64,000 nucleotides of DNA from Sordaria brevicollis. Lineage: Eukaryota > Ascomycota > Sordariomycetes > Sordariales > Sordariaceae. Position 1 is the first letter of the stretch. The number at the start of each line of letters is the position of its first letter. The stretch lies in the NCBI GenBank assembly GCA_033439795.1, contig JAUTDP010000002.1, forward strand, positions 930,001 to 994,000. Reading direction: 5' to 3'. The translations under genes and the position numbers were made by a program. This document shows positions 1 to 11,211 of this stretch, in pieces. The notes below the pieces were generated by a model. The model was not told the DNA's origin. It saw only the letters and a list, made by a program, of their open reading frames with translations, and ran no database searches.

Positions 1-90
1 TCCACATCCAAGGCCATCACTTTCATCATTGCTTCGTACGCTAAACAGACCACTTTCCGTCAGTATAACCATCCAAAAACTTCCCTCCAC

Positions 91-390
91 TCAGCTGTCT
101 CTTCTCTCAAACTCACCAGCATCAGCAGCCCCACAAGTAACTTTCAAATGCGCCTCCAACGTCACAAAATAATTCTTCACCGCCTGCTCCGACAGGAACG
201 AAACTTCTTCATCCGAATCTTCGTCAGCCGACGGATCGTACTCCCTAGCGCCGGGATAATGAGACTCAAAGTTAAAATAATCGTCCCCCGTGTTAGGTAG
301 GTTATTAAATAGCTCATAAAAGCGCTTATGGAAGCCGCAAAGTTTGTACGCCTTGATCAGATTCAGTGGCCGGTCTGGGTGGTCGTCCAT
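91..390 (-). CDS. Small acidic hypothetical protein, possibly truncated
   Basis: An open frame of 99 codons begins with MDDHPDRP and carries the stretch AYKLCGFHKRFYELF, then an acidic segment (DEDSDEEVS). I do not recognise a named family. The same frame is open again upstream (603 to 412, Ser/Gln-rich, starting MEPSHHDG), separated only by one TAG at 409-411; I found no convincing intron that removes it. The 2204-2545 gene has the matching pattern AYRDLGFFGDFDELY followed by an acidic, serine-rich tail, so the two are probably distant relatives. This copy may therefore be a gene interrupted by a nonsense codon, or it may simply start at 390. Low confidence that it is functional. Confidence 0.4.
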   Translation of the reverse strand: MDDHPDRPLNLIKAYKLCGFHKRFYELFNNLPNTGDDYFNFESHYPGAREYDPSADEDSDEEVSFLSEQAVKNYFVTLEAHLKVTCGAADAGEFERRDS

Positions 391-603
391 CGTTTCGTGC
401 AGCCTCTTCTATGAGAGCGCTACGGCGTGGATGCGATCTTGTGGTGGTGTCGATCCGGATTGCTGCTGTTGGGACTGCTGGGGCGATTGGGACTGGGGCG
501 ATTGGAACTCGCTTAACGAGGGCAACGAGGCATCTGAGTCTTCTTGCCAGGGTGAGGACGATTGGGGTTCACCGGATGAGCCGTCGTGGTGGCTGGGTTC
601 CAT

Positions 604-1400
604 CTTGGTGGTGATGTAGTTGTATAGTATGTGGAATATGAGTAATGGTCAAGTAGTAAGGAATGATGCTTGGAGTTTTGGTTAAGCGGATGGGTGAGAT
701 ACTTTGGAGTGATGTTGTCCGGGAGTGATGCTTCTTCTGGAGCTGTTATTGGTTTTGTAGTTGGCCTGACCATGTTGACGAACGGACGAGGAAGGAAGCT
801 TGCACTTTTTACCTCCCCCTCTCCGTATCTTTCCATCCTGCCTTCTGTGCAAAGCCAGCATGAGAGGTAAGGTCTCCCGGCTGTGCGGGTCTATCACAGC
901 AATAGCGATTGGCGACTGGCATCAGAGCAGAATATAGGAAATGGCAATGCGGCTGGTGGTCGAAGTTTCGAGGTTGATATTCCAGATTTGGATTCAATTA
1001 GGAAAAGTTAAATGAGTGACAGATTCCCACGATAGCTAACCTATGTAGGCCTACTAGGTTAACAGAGGGAAATGTAGTGAGGATACATAAGGGCGCCCTT
1101 GGACATAAGAAATCCTTCAGTAAAGACTGGAAGCAGGACTCCATTCCCCAGTGAATCTCCAGAGTCCGCGATACTCCTTCCTTGACCAGCAACCTAACAC
1201 CCAAACTTGCAGGTCCAACGTTCTCACTAGGACCTGAAAGTCCGGAGAATCTCTGTCACTCTGTGGATGCCTCTGACGACTGTCAAATTGGAACCGCCAG
1301 ATATCCGACTCTGAGGACCTAGGTTTATTGGGAATCTTTCGAGATTTCAGGGCCTTATGGCCACGCTTTGTGTGGATCATGTTCTTTGATCAACCCTACT
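604..1400. other. Intergenic, no gene seen
   Basis: About 800 bases between the small acidic ORF and the MITE. No ORF with convincing coding character, RNA gene or repeat was recognised. Confidence 0.5.
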
Positions 1401-1408
1401 TTCTTCAG

Positions 1409-1820
1409 GAGCTTGACTTGCCGCACCGGGGTCATTGTCCTCATGCACCCTTTTTGACTTCGCGCACCCTTTTTTACATGTAATGAAATTATTGTTGTTT
1501 TAGAGTGTAAGCAACCGTTCTTGGAACGAAATAGAAATATTCACGCAAATCTTCATATAAACGTACCATTGAGAAAGCTCGTTAATATTTCAAAAGCGGT
1601 ATATACTTATTTTATTAGCCATCCATAATGGTAATAGGACTCGGAGTAAAGAAAAACCTTTACTAAAGAGTGGCCGTTGTATTATAAACTTTTGGCTGTG
1701 AAAGTTTGGAACGTTTTACTAAGGAAATTTACCTTTAAAAACGGGTGGTCCGTGCACAGGGTGCATGAAGTCAAAAAAAGGTGCATGAGGATATTGACCC
1801 CGGTGCGGCAAGTTAAGCTC
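1409..1820. mobile_element. 412-bp MITE with long TIRs and 8-bp target duplication
   Basis: The left arm (1409-1469) begins GAGCTTGACTTGCCGCACCG. The right arm (1759-1820), read on the minus strand, begins GAGCTTAACTTGCCGCACCG, and the two stay alignable for about 60 bases with a handful of mismatches. The octamer TTCTTCAG occurs immediately outside both ends (1401-1408 and 1821-1828), as expected for a target-site duplication. The interior is AT-rich and has no usable ORF, so the element is non-autonomous. Eight-base duplications are known for hAT, P and Merlin-type transposons; which superfamily mobilised this one is not decided here. Confidence 0.88.
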
Positions 1821-2203
1821 TTCTTCAGTTCTCGGTGGATCTTACTGACGCTGATGAGCACATCCTGCACACGAGAAATGACTGTCATAACCTGCAACGG
1901 CGAAATTACGTTAACTGGGCTCATGATTATTGTTTTTCCTCCGCGGACGAGACAGTTTGATCACTTACGCGTTGCTTGGTTGGATATTCCCCCTCCCAGG
2001 TTATTGGAGCTAGGTCATCCAAACGCTGCTGGGCTGAGGATTGCAATCATCATCTTGGTCAGCAACAGTTCACGGGTGCGTAAGGCTCATAGCCGCGCGA
2101 ATGGCTGTTTGACCGGTAGATTAGACTGGTAGATAGGACTTACCCGTTGTGCAAGCGTTATAGGCAGCTTCGAGAACCGGACCGAGGGTTTCACCATAGT
2201 GTC

Positions 2204-2545
2204 TCATAACATCGGGCATTCTGTGGTGAGGATAATAAGCTCGAATTGCCAATTCAGGATAGTTGTCTCTTGAGACTTTTCGGACTTTTCGGACTCTTCG
2301 GATTCTTCGGACTCTTCCTCTTCATCATCACGTTTACCAAGATAGAGCTCATCGAAATCCCCGAAAAACCCCAGGTCTCGGTAGGCATCTTGGATGGTCC
2401 GTGTGTTTCTTGTTTCGCCGGTCAGGTAGTCGTATATCTCCCACCAGGTCCATTCTGCCTTCTGCGTTTCTTCGTCGAAGGGGTTGAGTAAGCGCTCGCT
2501 CTGGGAGGAGTCAGCTGGCGAGCTTCCTAAGTGAAAGCTGGACAT
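2204..2545 (-). CDS. Small acidic, serine-rich hypothetical protein
   Basis: The 113-codon frame from the methionine at 2545 reads MSSFHLGSSP and contains EWTWWEIYDYLTGE and AYRDLGFFGDFDELY. A Glu/Ser/Lys run follows (SEESEESEKSEKS), encoded by an imperfect nine-base repeat at about 2275-2315. The frame stays open to an upstream methionine at 2788, but that extension looks less like the related ORF at 91-390. No known domain. The similarity to 91-390 in both motif and acidic tail suggests a small family flanking the MITE. Function unknown; an additional 5-prime exon is possible. Confidence 0.45.
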   Translation of the reverse strand: MSSFHLGSSPADSSQSERLLNPFDEETQKAEWTWWEIYDYLTGETRNTRTIQDAYRDLGFFGDFDELYLGKRDDEEEESEESEESEKSEKSQETTILNWQFELIILTTECPML

Positions 2546-4641
2546 TGTGACAGCGGTAATCCAAGGCAGAGAAGAAAGTATGTGAAGACCAAGGTGGCTT
2601 GTGGTGTCAGTGAGCTTGAAGTTGAGGTTAGAGCCATGGGGAGTTGATATCCACCGGGCTTTATACTCTCCGTAACCTACGATATTCGGAAGGTGATGTC
2701 CTGAATTCAGGTACCAACCAAGAACCAAAGGCCAGAACGCATAACGAGCCGCCTGCAGACTTTGAGCAATGTTATTCACGTCTCTCACTCCTCAGCTGCA
2801 ATACGAGGAGACTGTCAGGAGCATCCAACAGCGGTTGGGCCGCCTTGGATCATGGGATGCAGAACTCCCAAAAAGAGCCGGAGTCCAGAGCCCTTCCAAC
2901 AACCCGACAATGTTTAGCTGATTACTAAGGATAGGAAAAATTTAAAGAAATGCAAAAGAACGGCGGTTGCTGGTGTTATTCTTTGAGCATACGTTGACAT
3001 CGGTCCATTCGGTTGGTGGAGGAAGTACCGTGGGATGCGGGCATGGACACCCATATACTACTGGTAGGTGCCTCTACAGTAGAGGGAAAACCAACAGGCA
3101 AGCATACTCTGGAGATGTGTTTAACTTCGTCGGCATGCTTGAGAACTTGGAGATGCTGTATTGCGCCTGGGCATCTGAAGTTCAATGTTGCGAACTCTCC
3201 ACTCCCGTCAGTTGCTGCTGCTGAAGGTTTGGCCGCGAACAATTCGCTGCTGCACCATTCTTCCATCGGGTGCAGGGCATCTGACGGCTCTGTTGCAGCT
3301 GTCATTGGCTGCATTGGCTGCACGGCAGCACGGGTGGTCTGTGCCACCTGCCAGGCAGACTTCCTGGTCCGTGCGTCTGCTCTTCCTCAGTCTCTCTCTC
3401 TCAATACAATTGAATGCGAGTCTCCCTTGCTTCGCTCGTTGCCGAAACAACAGCCACTTGAGATTGAACCCATCAATCGCAGGACCATTGTGTGTCCAGG
3501 TTCTCATCTTTTTCCTTTGAACAATCTCCCATGCTCTCCGTCTCCGACAATCACCCCATCTTCCGCGTATCGCCCCCCTCAGAAGGTCTCGAAGCTGGAA
3601 GCCTGGTGCAGGATCAGTGTCCCGTCCCGACGAAGTGTGATTCTACGCCGTGGGTGGCCCGTGCGCCCAAGATTCCGACGCCGACGAACAACTGAATTCG
3701 CTTGCTGTTTTCAGCACAACCTTCGCGAACGGTGTTTTTACATTCCACATCCGCTGACAGTTTTTACACATCATATTCCGACCGCGCCGAAAATTTTCGC
3801 TGCCGATTGCCTCCAATTTCTCTGGCATCGAGGTATTCCGGCAATCAAGGCTGGCTGAAGGAGTCTTTGCCATTGTCCGCGCGCGGTAGTACCTAACGTT
3901 GCTGGTAGTGCCGACCTCGCTTCTCCCAAGTCAAAATAGCCCAGGTGGTGATAGTCACACCAGAGCATCGCCGTCACCCTAATCAATCGATTGCCACTGT
4001 GCACTTCCCATGTCGTCGTTCCAAGTTCTCGGATCTCTGACTGAATCACCGCATTTGGCCATGCGAGGGGCGCCGCTAGTGCAGTCTCCCTGCTCTCAGC
4101 TTTCTGATCAGTCAGAAATGGTGTTGACTATGTCACAGCTGTTGCCCTAACCCTCAATGAATTGAAATTGGGATGACCGCTTGAGCAGGTCAAGGCCATC
4201 GTCATGTCTAGAACAATGGCGTCGATCTGGGCTTACATCTGCCGTCTACCCGCTGGGTTTTCGCCAGCATGTACGAGATCTCAGATCCGGGGGGAAGGGG
4301 GAGATGCGGCGGTTCAGTCTTGTCCTTGCATGCCAGCCACCCGGGTCATCAGCCGTTGATTCACAACAACCCAACCCAGGGAGCATGCCAGTCACCATGT
4401 AAACATTGCCAAGTCCGTATATGCCAACCGGTATATACAACCGATCGCGTCCATGTCCATCATGATTCCTTTGTTCTGAAAAACTTTGACTCTTGCATCG
4501 TTCTCGTCGGTTGGGTGTTGTCGTTGTGTGTCGTACTAACCATCCAGGAATCCCCCTTTTTTACACTCGTTGATCCCCTTTCCCAGCACCAACTAGTCAC
4601 TCGTTGTATCATCCCCATCACACACGCCTTGTAATATCGAA
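2546..4641. other. Long gene-poor interval upstream of the laccase
   Basis: A 281-codon plus-strand frame (3013-3858) crosses this interval, but its cysteine/arginine-rich composition and lack of any motif argue against a real protein. A TATATA box-like site lies at 4432-4437, about 205 bases upstream of the laccase start, and the bases before that start are pyrimidine-rich. Nothing else was recognised. Confidence 0.4.
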
Positions 4642-6802
4642 ATGCGTTTGCTTCCTCTTTTGGGTGGCTTGTTGCCCCTGCTTGGCTTTGTTCGTGCCGC
4701 TCCAAGCTGCAATCATGAGTGCAACCGCGCTTGTTGGACATCGCGGTTGAACGTCAACACGGACTACGAGAACGAATGGCCCGATACAGGGGTCACACGG
4801 AAAGTAATACTTCCCCAAGTTTGCACACTTGACAAGAGTTTCGACTTGCTGACAACTAGGATCCTACAGTTTGAGTTGGAGATTACCGAAGTGGATGAAT
4901 GGGTTGGCCCAGATGGTCACATCAAGAAGGGAGCCATGCTCATCAATGGTGAGATACAGCCAGTCTGTTCAACTTGTCTTGATAAGCAACCTGCTCACAT
5001 GAGGACCAATAGGCGGATACCCAGGTCCGTTGATCAAGGCGGATTGGGGTGACAGGATTGAGGTGACGGTCACAAACAGGCTCAAACTCAATGGGTGGGT
5101 TGTGTCTTTCTAATCGAGTAACGGGTCGTTGAGACTGACAATTCTTCTAGTACTTCCATGCACTGGCATGGCTTCCACCAGCTTAATAGCAATAACCAGG
5201 ATGGTGTAGCCGGAGTCACAGAGTGTCCGATCCCTCCCGGGGCCAGCAGGGTCTACTCATTCCAGGCTACTCAGCATGGAACATCATGGTTCGTCCAAAT
5301 ATGCCGCTGAAGCCGTTACCATGCCCGCTGACGTTTGAGTTATTCCCAGGTATCACTCGCACATCTCCTCGCAGTATGCCAACGGCATTGTTGGCCCGAT
5401 CCAGATCAATGGCCCCTCCTCCTATCCATACGATACCGACCTCGGCGTCTTTCCCATCAGCGACTGGTACTATGACTCGGCTGAGCATATCGTTGACCGA
5501 ATGATGGACCCCAACGACCCGTTCCTCAAGGGCATCCCTGGCTCTCCTCCGCCGAGTAACAACATCCTCTTCAACGGCATGGGCGTCGCGCCCAACGGAA
5601 CTGGAGGCGAATATGCAAGGTTGAAGTTCACCAAGAACAAGCGTCACCGTCTTAGGCTCGTCAACACCTCGGCTGACAACACCTTTGTTGTTTCGATCGT
5701 TGGTCACAACATGACGGTCATTGAGACCGACTTTGTCCCTGTCCAGCCGTACCTGGTCCGCCAGCTCTACCTCACCGTTGGTCAGCGCTACGATGTCGTT
5801 ATCAAGGCAGACCAGGAGGTGGACAACTATTGGATCAACGCAACCCTGTCTTCAACTCCCCTGTGCGGCACGTCGCTCAATCCCTACCCGGCTGCCATTG
5901 TCTCTTACGAAGGCGCTGACGAGTCCAGACTGCCCACTAATCCTGGTTTGCCTGTGATCGAACAGTTCTGCGAGGATGATGACACGCCTAGGCCCCTCAC
6001 CTCGAGGACAGCGCCAAAGGCAGACTTCACCAACACCAAGATCGATACCCTGGCTGTCACCCTTGACGTGAAAGAGGTCAACAAGGGTATCTCGAAAGTG
6101 CTTTGGGCTGTCGATGGCTCTGCGATTGATGTTCAATGGGAGAAGCCGACGCTAGAGAACGTCGTCGAAGGCAACTTTACGTTCCCGAGACAAGCGAACA
6201 TTATCAAGCTACCTGAAGCTTCCAAGGTTTGTGTATCGCTGTGCCCCTTGCATCGACGATCCGGAGCTAACGTGTGAAACAGTGGTCCTTCTGGGTCATC
6301 CAGAACAACTCTCCCTCGCCGCACCCCATGCATCTCCACGTGAGTTTTTCTTATCCCCTTCTCCCTTGCACCTTCGCACTCCGTCCAAGCTAACGTCACC
6401 CTCCACCCACAGGGCCACGACTTCCTAATCCTCGGCCGCTCCCGTTTCACCGCCAACCCCCTCGTCGACCCCGGCCGCCCCGTCATCTTCGACCCCGTCG
6501 TCGACGGTCCTCATCTCAAGTTCGACAACCCCACTCGCCGCGATACCACGGTTCTGCCTCCCTTCGGGTGGCTCGTCATCGCCTTTGAGGCCGGCAAAAA
6601 TCCGGGCTCATGGGTGTTCCACTGCCATATCCCTTGGCACATGAGCCAGGGCCTTAGCGTCCAGTTTCTCGAGAGGGTTGATCGGATCAATTGGGTCATT
6701 CCGAACTTGATGCCGGATTTGAGGATGAAGTGTGATGATTGGAGGGATTATGCTAATAATGACCCGGGGTTTAAAATGAGGAAGATTGATTCGGGGCTTT
6801 GA
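4642..6802 (+). CDS. Secreted ascomycete laccase (multicopper oxidase), 7 exons
   Basis: Oxidises phenolic substrates and reduces oxygen to water; extracellular. Modelled exons: 4642-4803, 4870-4948, 5013-5094, 5151-5288, 5350-6226, 6283-6339 and 6413-6802, giving 594 aa. The first intron (66 nt) has no in-frame stop, but removing it restores the family spacing. A signal peptide (about residues 1-20) precedes the asco-laccase start motif CNRACW. All four copper motifs are present: HWH at 112-114, HSH at 156-158, HPMHLHGH at 460-467 and HCHIPWH at 535-541. Leu546 is at the axial type-1 position. The protein ends in DSGL, the C-terminal plug that marks laccases sensu stricto of ascomycetes. Length and motif order are normal; I see no defect. 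Confidence 0.95.
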
Positions 6803-7038
6803 GCTGGGGCTGTAGACGGGGAAGGTGAGGGTGGGATAAGGGGAGGGAAGGAGAGTGGTGGCGTGTTTTGCTTCTTGTGTATTCTCTTCTTGATGTTGCG
6901 TATTTGATAGCCTTGGGAGTTATATGCTTCCCTGTCGGAGTAAAGTTGACAGGAAGATGGGAAAATTACGTTTCATCTGCTCCCTCGTCTGCGTTTTCAT
7001 ACACCGCGCCGCCTCATCCTAGCCCTAGGCCAGCAACC

Positions 7039-8672
7039 TCACTCCCAGGAGCCAGTCCCAGGCAGCCGTTTCAAAACCAAGCCTTCATCACAAGGATCCT
7101 CGTTGGTGATAATACAGTCCCTCGTCACCTCGTCGTCACTCTCATCAACTCTCCAGGTCAACGTCATCCTTCCTATCCCTGCATTGCGTGCAAAGCCCCA
7201 GCGAAATTTATGCTGCCTTGGCAACTCCTGAAAGCTGGTTTCTTCCAGCCTCGGATCTTTTGGCCACCCTAAATCTTCAACCAGTACCCGAAGTGACACC
7301 ATCCCATGGTAATAAATCTCCGGCCCTTTTGAAGCATGTCGGTTGGGAATGTATAAATGAGGGTCCAATATTGCTTTTACCGGCTGCCATTGGCCCTGGA
7401 AGTTGCGGATTTGGACTTGCACGATCTCTGTGGGAGGGCGTTCAGGGTATGATGGTCTTGCTCGGCGTGGAGGATCAGGAACGGTGTGTGTCTCGCTGGC
7501 TTCTCTTGTCGTTGGGCTTTTGGGAAGGAGGGTTTCTGGCGACGATGGGGCTTTTACATCCTTGGTGCTGCTGCTGCTGCTGATGGGGTCGCTATTTGGC
7601 TCCGATGACCGCGCCTCAGAGACAAATGCGTCCTGTACCGACCCAAGTGATGATAATGGTTTTGCTTCGTAGCGTGGGACTATCAACCTTTCGTCCGACA
7701 TGGGATTGTCGAGAATGGATACAGTACTTCCATATCGACGAATTCTGCGTCCGGAGTTGTTGGGTCTCAGCGTTGCCCGCGAGCTTTTCTGGGACAGAGG
7801 CACGACGGGTGCGGGCAGAGCTGGCACCTGGCCCGTTTCCACCATCGATTCTGCGAGGATGCCCAGGTCGTCTGTGTCCATTTGACTTCCTCGCGTGGTG
7901 GCTAATGAGGTGCTGGAGAAGATGCTGACGACCGAGTGCCGGAGGCTGTTCAGGGTGTCATTGTCGCCGGCGAGGTAGAAGCGCGGCGGATGCGCCCATG
8001 GCCCGGGGAAGAGGTGCGGAGCTCCTGTTCCCGGCTGGGCTATTTGTGGAAGTCGATTTCGAAGACCTCGGATTTCTTCCTTCAAATGGGTCATCTCTTC
8101 TTGCAAGCCGCTGCTGTTCATTGTGAGCATTGAGCGGTCGGTATGGTTCGGTCATCAAGAGGAGCGGCTGGGGAATCTTACTGCTGCACAGCCTCAAGAT
8201 GGATGATATTCATCACCAGGTGTAGGCTCGTCTTCAGTCTTTCTATCATGGGATGAAGGTTACAAGTCTTGGGACCGAGCGTGATCTTCCACATGATTGC
8301 CGTGATCACACGGCGACCAAAGTTAGGATCTGGACCAAGTTTCGCTCGGTAGGTGCTGATTTCCTTCTGCTGGCAAGCAATGGCGTCTGTTAACTGTGCG
8401 CACTCCGTGTGGATCTGCTGAAGAACTCCCTGTGTTCTCATGTACGATATGACGGGCGAGTTGTCGCCTTGCGGGCATCGGTGTTTGAGGCTCAGCTCTA
8501 CGGTGGTAACCAAGTTGATGAAGCCTTGGAATGAGTTGATCTCCAGTTGTAACTGCTTTGGAATCTTCTTTGAGTTGTATGCGAGTTGTGTGATGTCGTA
8601 TATGGTTGAGCCAAGGAGGTATGCCAGCTTCGCGACGCTGTTCACAGCTGCAATGGCCTCTAGGACCTCCAC
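7039..8672 (-). CDS. STAND-type N-terminal (Helo-like) domain protein, copy 1
   Basis: Exon 1 is 8672-8182 and exon 2 is 8113-7039, joined across a 68-nt phase-2 intron (GTAAGA...AACAG), giving 521 aa. Residues 1-164 are helical and resemble the fungal N-terminal domain found on STAND and ankyrin proteins: a hydrophobic start (MEVLEAIAAVNSVAKLAYLL) and a late helix (IERLKTSLHLVMNIIHLEA). A low-complexity middle includes poly-Ser from a (CTG)n tract near 7566-7583. The C-terminal 150 residues form a separate domain (LYIPNRH, YYHGMVSLRVLVEDLGW, MTLTWRVDESDDE) that is also in the 9282-11211 gene. No NTPase or repeat domain is present, so this is not a complete STAND receptor. The biochemical role is unknown; cell-death or regulatory function is inference. 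Confidence 0.8.
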
Positions 8673-9281
8673 GTCTGGCCATTTGGTTGGGGTCGTTCCG
8701 AGAAAGTTCCGATAAAAGGCTTATAAGAAAGGATGAAGCAAAAGCAGTTTCCAGACTTGCCAGGGTAATGATCTGTTCAGAAATTCGATCATATGAAGAT
8801 GAGGCGGAGCTCTGAGCGTTCTCTACAGCGAGTGGCGCCTCATCCTGTCCTATTCGCTGGGAGTGATGTGACGTGTACAAGCTGTCCGGACATCTATGTT
8901 GAATGGCTAAGAAGTACGAAAAACCCGCCAATTCGACGGGCAAGGAAGGCACATGTAGTTGCCCAACCAGGGTAGCGTCCTCAATGAGGCGATGTTAATG
9001 CACCAGCCTCCCTCACAACAACGCACTTCTCGGCAAGTCACTGATCAATTTGACATTGCCTTTCGCATAGGCCGCTTTTCCTCGAGAGAACCCATATCCA
9101 TGAAACAACAATCCCTTCCCAAGTTTCTAGAGGTAGTCAAATTCCGATAACCACGTCTTTTCGCTTTTCTGCCACTTCTGAGTCGCGAGCAGTTGGTCTT
9201 CTTGGCTTTTCCAATGGGCAAACTACCTCTACTGAAAAGAAACTGATCACTCCCTCCCGTCGTCTCGTACAATGTCTGTCG
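8673..9281. other. Intergenic between the tandem paralogues
   Basis: About 600 bases separating copy 1 from the 3-prime end of copy 2, presumably carrying the promoter of copy 1. No ORF, RNA gene or repeat recognised. Confidence 0.5.
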
Positions 9282-11211
9282 TCACGATTGAGTTCCCTGA
9301 GCCGCAGGCATCGCCTTCAACACCACCCCCTGCTCACAAGGATCCTGTCTCGTAACAATACACTCCCTCGTCATCTTCGGCACCACCGCATTCGCCCACT
9401 CATCATCCGACTGATCGACCCTCCAGGTCAAGATCACCCTTCCAATGCCTTCAAGCCTTTCCATGTCCCAGGTAAACTTCGGCTTCCTCCCCTTGGGAAT
9501 CTGCACGAACTCGGGGTCCTCAAGCAACGTCTCCTCCGGCCAGCCCAACTTGTCGATGAGCGTCCCGAGGGAGATGATGCCGTAGTAGTGGATCTCCCTA
9601 CCCTTCTTGTCGTGTCGGTTTGGCACGTATAAGGAGGTGTCGAGGCGCACGGGCATGCTGTGCCAGCGGCCGTGGTGGTCGAGGATTTCTACGTCTGTGA
9701 GGATCACTGGCAGGGGTTTCGCACCTCGCCGTCTTCTGCTAGGCTGACGTTCGGAAGAATCGAGGGCGATGCTGTTTTGGGACGGCACTTGTTCAAGGTC
9801 GTAGTCTGACTCTGGATCAGGGGATGGACTTCGTGAGTGAGATGGAAGTAGTGGGTTGGATGGGTAGAGGTTGTTGAGGGAGGATGGTGGTGGGTGAGAG
9901 GAGGTGGGAGCGCCGTTTGACGAGGGTCCGGGCTGTGGTTCAGGGGGGTGTTCCGGGAGAACATCCTGCGATGGGGCAGGGTTGATGATGATGTCGGGGT
10001 TTACAGGCTCGGGTCGAGTCGGTTCCGGACCCGGCTGAGGAGCTATCTCGGTCACTGGCTGTGGGCGTGGCTCTGCCACAACTCTCCGGGGTTGCGGGTC
10101 CCCATTGGCGGATCTTGTGTTATCTGAGACTGGAACTACAATTTCGACTTCCTGCTTGGGAGGCCGTACAGCAGGTGCCTGCTGCTGGGCCAGTTGAGAC
10201 TGTGGTGGGGGTAGTGCGGGTAAGCCCCTTTCTCGGTGTAGACTGGATCTACCAGGCGATACCTCGCGTCCTGAGGGATTGCGATTCGTGGTGCGGGTGC
10301 CGCTATCTAGGTTATTGCCGCTGGTGGTGCCCGCGGTACGATAGCAGTGAGGACAGACGGGAGTACCTGGTCGCCAGTTGCTTACCGGGGGATTCCATCG
10401 GAGGGGGTCAACGTCAGTAATTGGGCGATTCTTCAACCGGTCAAAGTCAAATTGAGACGGTGGTTCACGGCCAGGAACTCGACCATCTCGAGCCATCGTG
10501 TACGCGAGATAGCAAATTCCTGTGGCCGCATCGTTGTCCTCGTTCATTCCGCGCTGCCCCGAAAAGCTTTCTCGGAGTTGTCCAATAGCTTCAATGTGCT
10601 TCGCAATGAGCTTTCTCAGCTCCGCACTGTAACAAACGGTTAGTCGAAGGCTCAAATGTTGTTTGATCGTTCAAGATTGGTAGCACCCACATTTCCTCGA
10701 GTCTTGATGAGTCTCGAGAAGCTCCGCCATTCTGCGACAACACTTCGAGTTGGATGACCGCAATAATGAGCTGGAGAGTTGATTTGAGCTGTTCCATCCT
10801 CGGCTGGAGAAGCTCGAGCTTCGGACTTCTGGTGTTCTTCCATCTATAAGTGGCATAGAAGCGAAGAGCAGAGTTTCCCTTCTCTACAAAATTCGATCGC
10901 AGCTTCTCGATTTTGCGTCCTTGCAGGTTGATATCTCCTAGCAACTCGCTTGCTTCCGTATTGATGCTGTCTAGCACCTCTCGATCGCGCATGTACGACA
11001 GCACTGCCGAGTTGACGTGGGGCAGTCGAAACTTGATGGAGTACTGAGCGGTCTCGATCAAGTCGCTGAATGCTCGAAGGGGCAGCGCGTCTTTTCGCAT
11101 CTGGTCTCCAATCGTCGGTGCTTCGCGAGCAATCTCGAGAATGGCCGTCACCAGCTTGTATGCTGCCCCTGCACAACCAATGACAGCGCTTCCTGCTTCG
11201 AAGACTTCCAT
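9282..11211 (-). CDS. STAND-type N-terminal (Helo-like) domain protein, copy 2
   Basis: Exon 1 is 11211-10691 and exon 2 is 10626-9282, with a 64-nt phase-2 intron (GTGGGT, branch site CTAAC, CAG), giving 621 aa. It is a diverged tandem paralogue of the 7039-8672 gene: same strand, same domain order, and an intron of the same phase at the same structural point after the N-terminal helices. The middle is longer and very Pro-rich (about residues 225-440). The C-terminal domain carries VRLDTSLYVPNRH, IHYYGIISLGTLIDKLGWPEE, VILTWRVDQSDDE and TRQDPCEQGVVLKAMP. The Asp-Thr pair at LDTS is LDPH in copy 1. A faint resemblance of this C-terminal domain to retropepsin-like folds is noted but unproven. 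Confidence 0.8.

Noticed and set aside
3013..3858. 281-codon plus-strand frame upstream of the laccase
   Set aside because: Composition rich in Cys, Arg and Ser, no motif, no codon bias typical of neighbours, overlapped by other frames of similar quality.
4804..4869. Retention of laccase intron 1 as coding sequence (in frame, no stop)
   Set aside because: It would insert 22 residues between TGVTRK and FELEITE, where ascomycete laccases have none; the segment also has a branch-like GCTGAC and a CAG acceptor.
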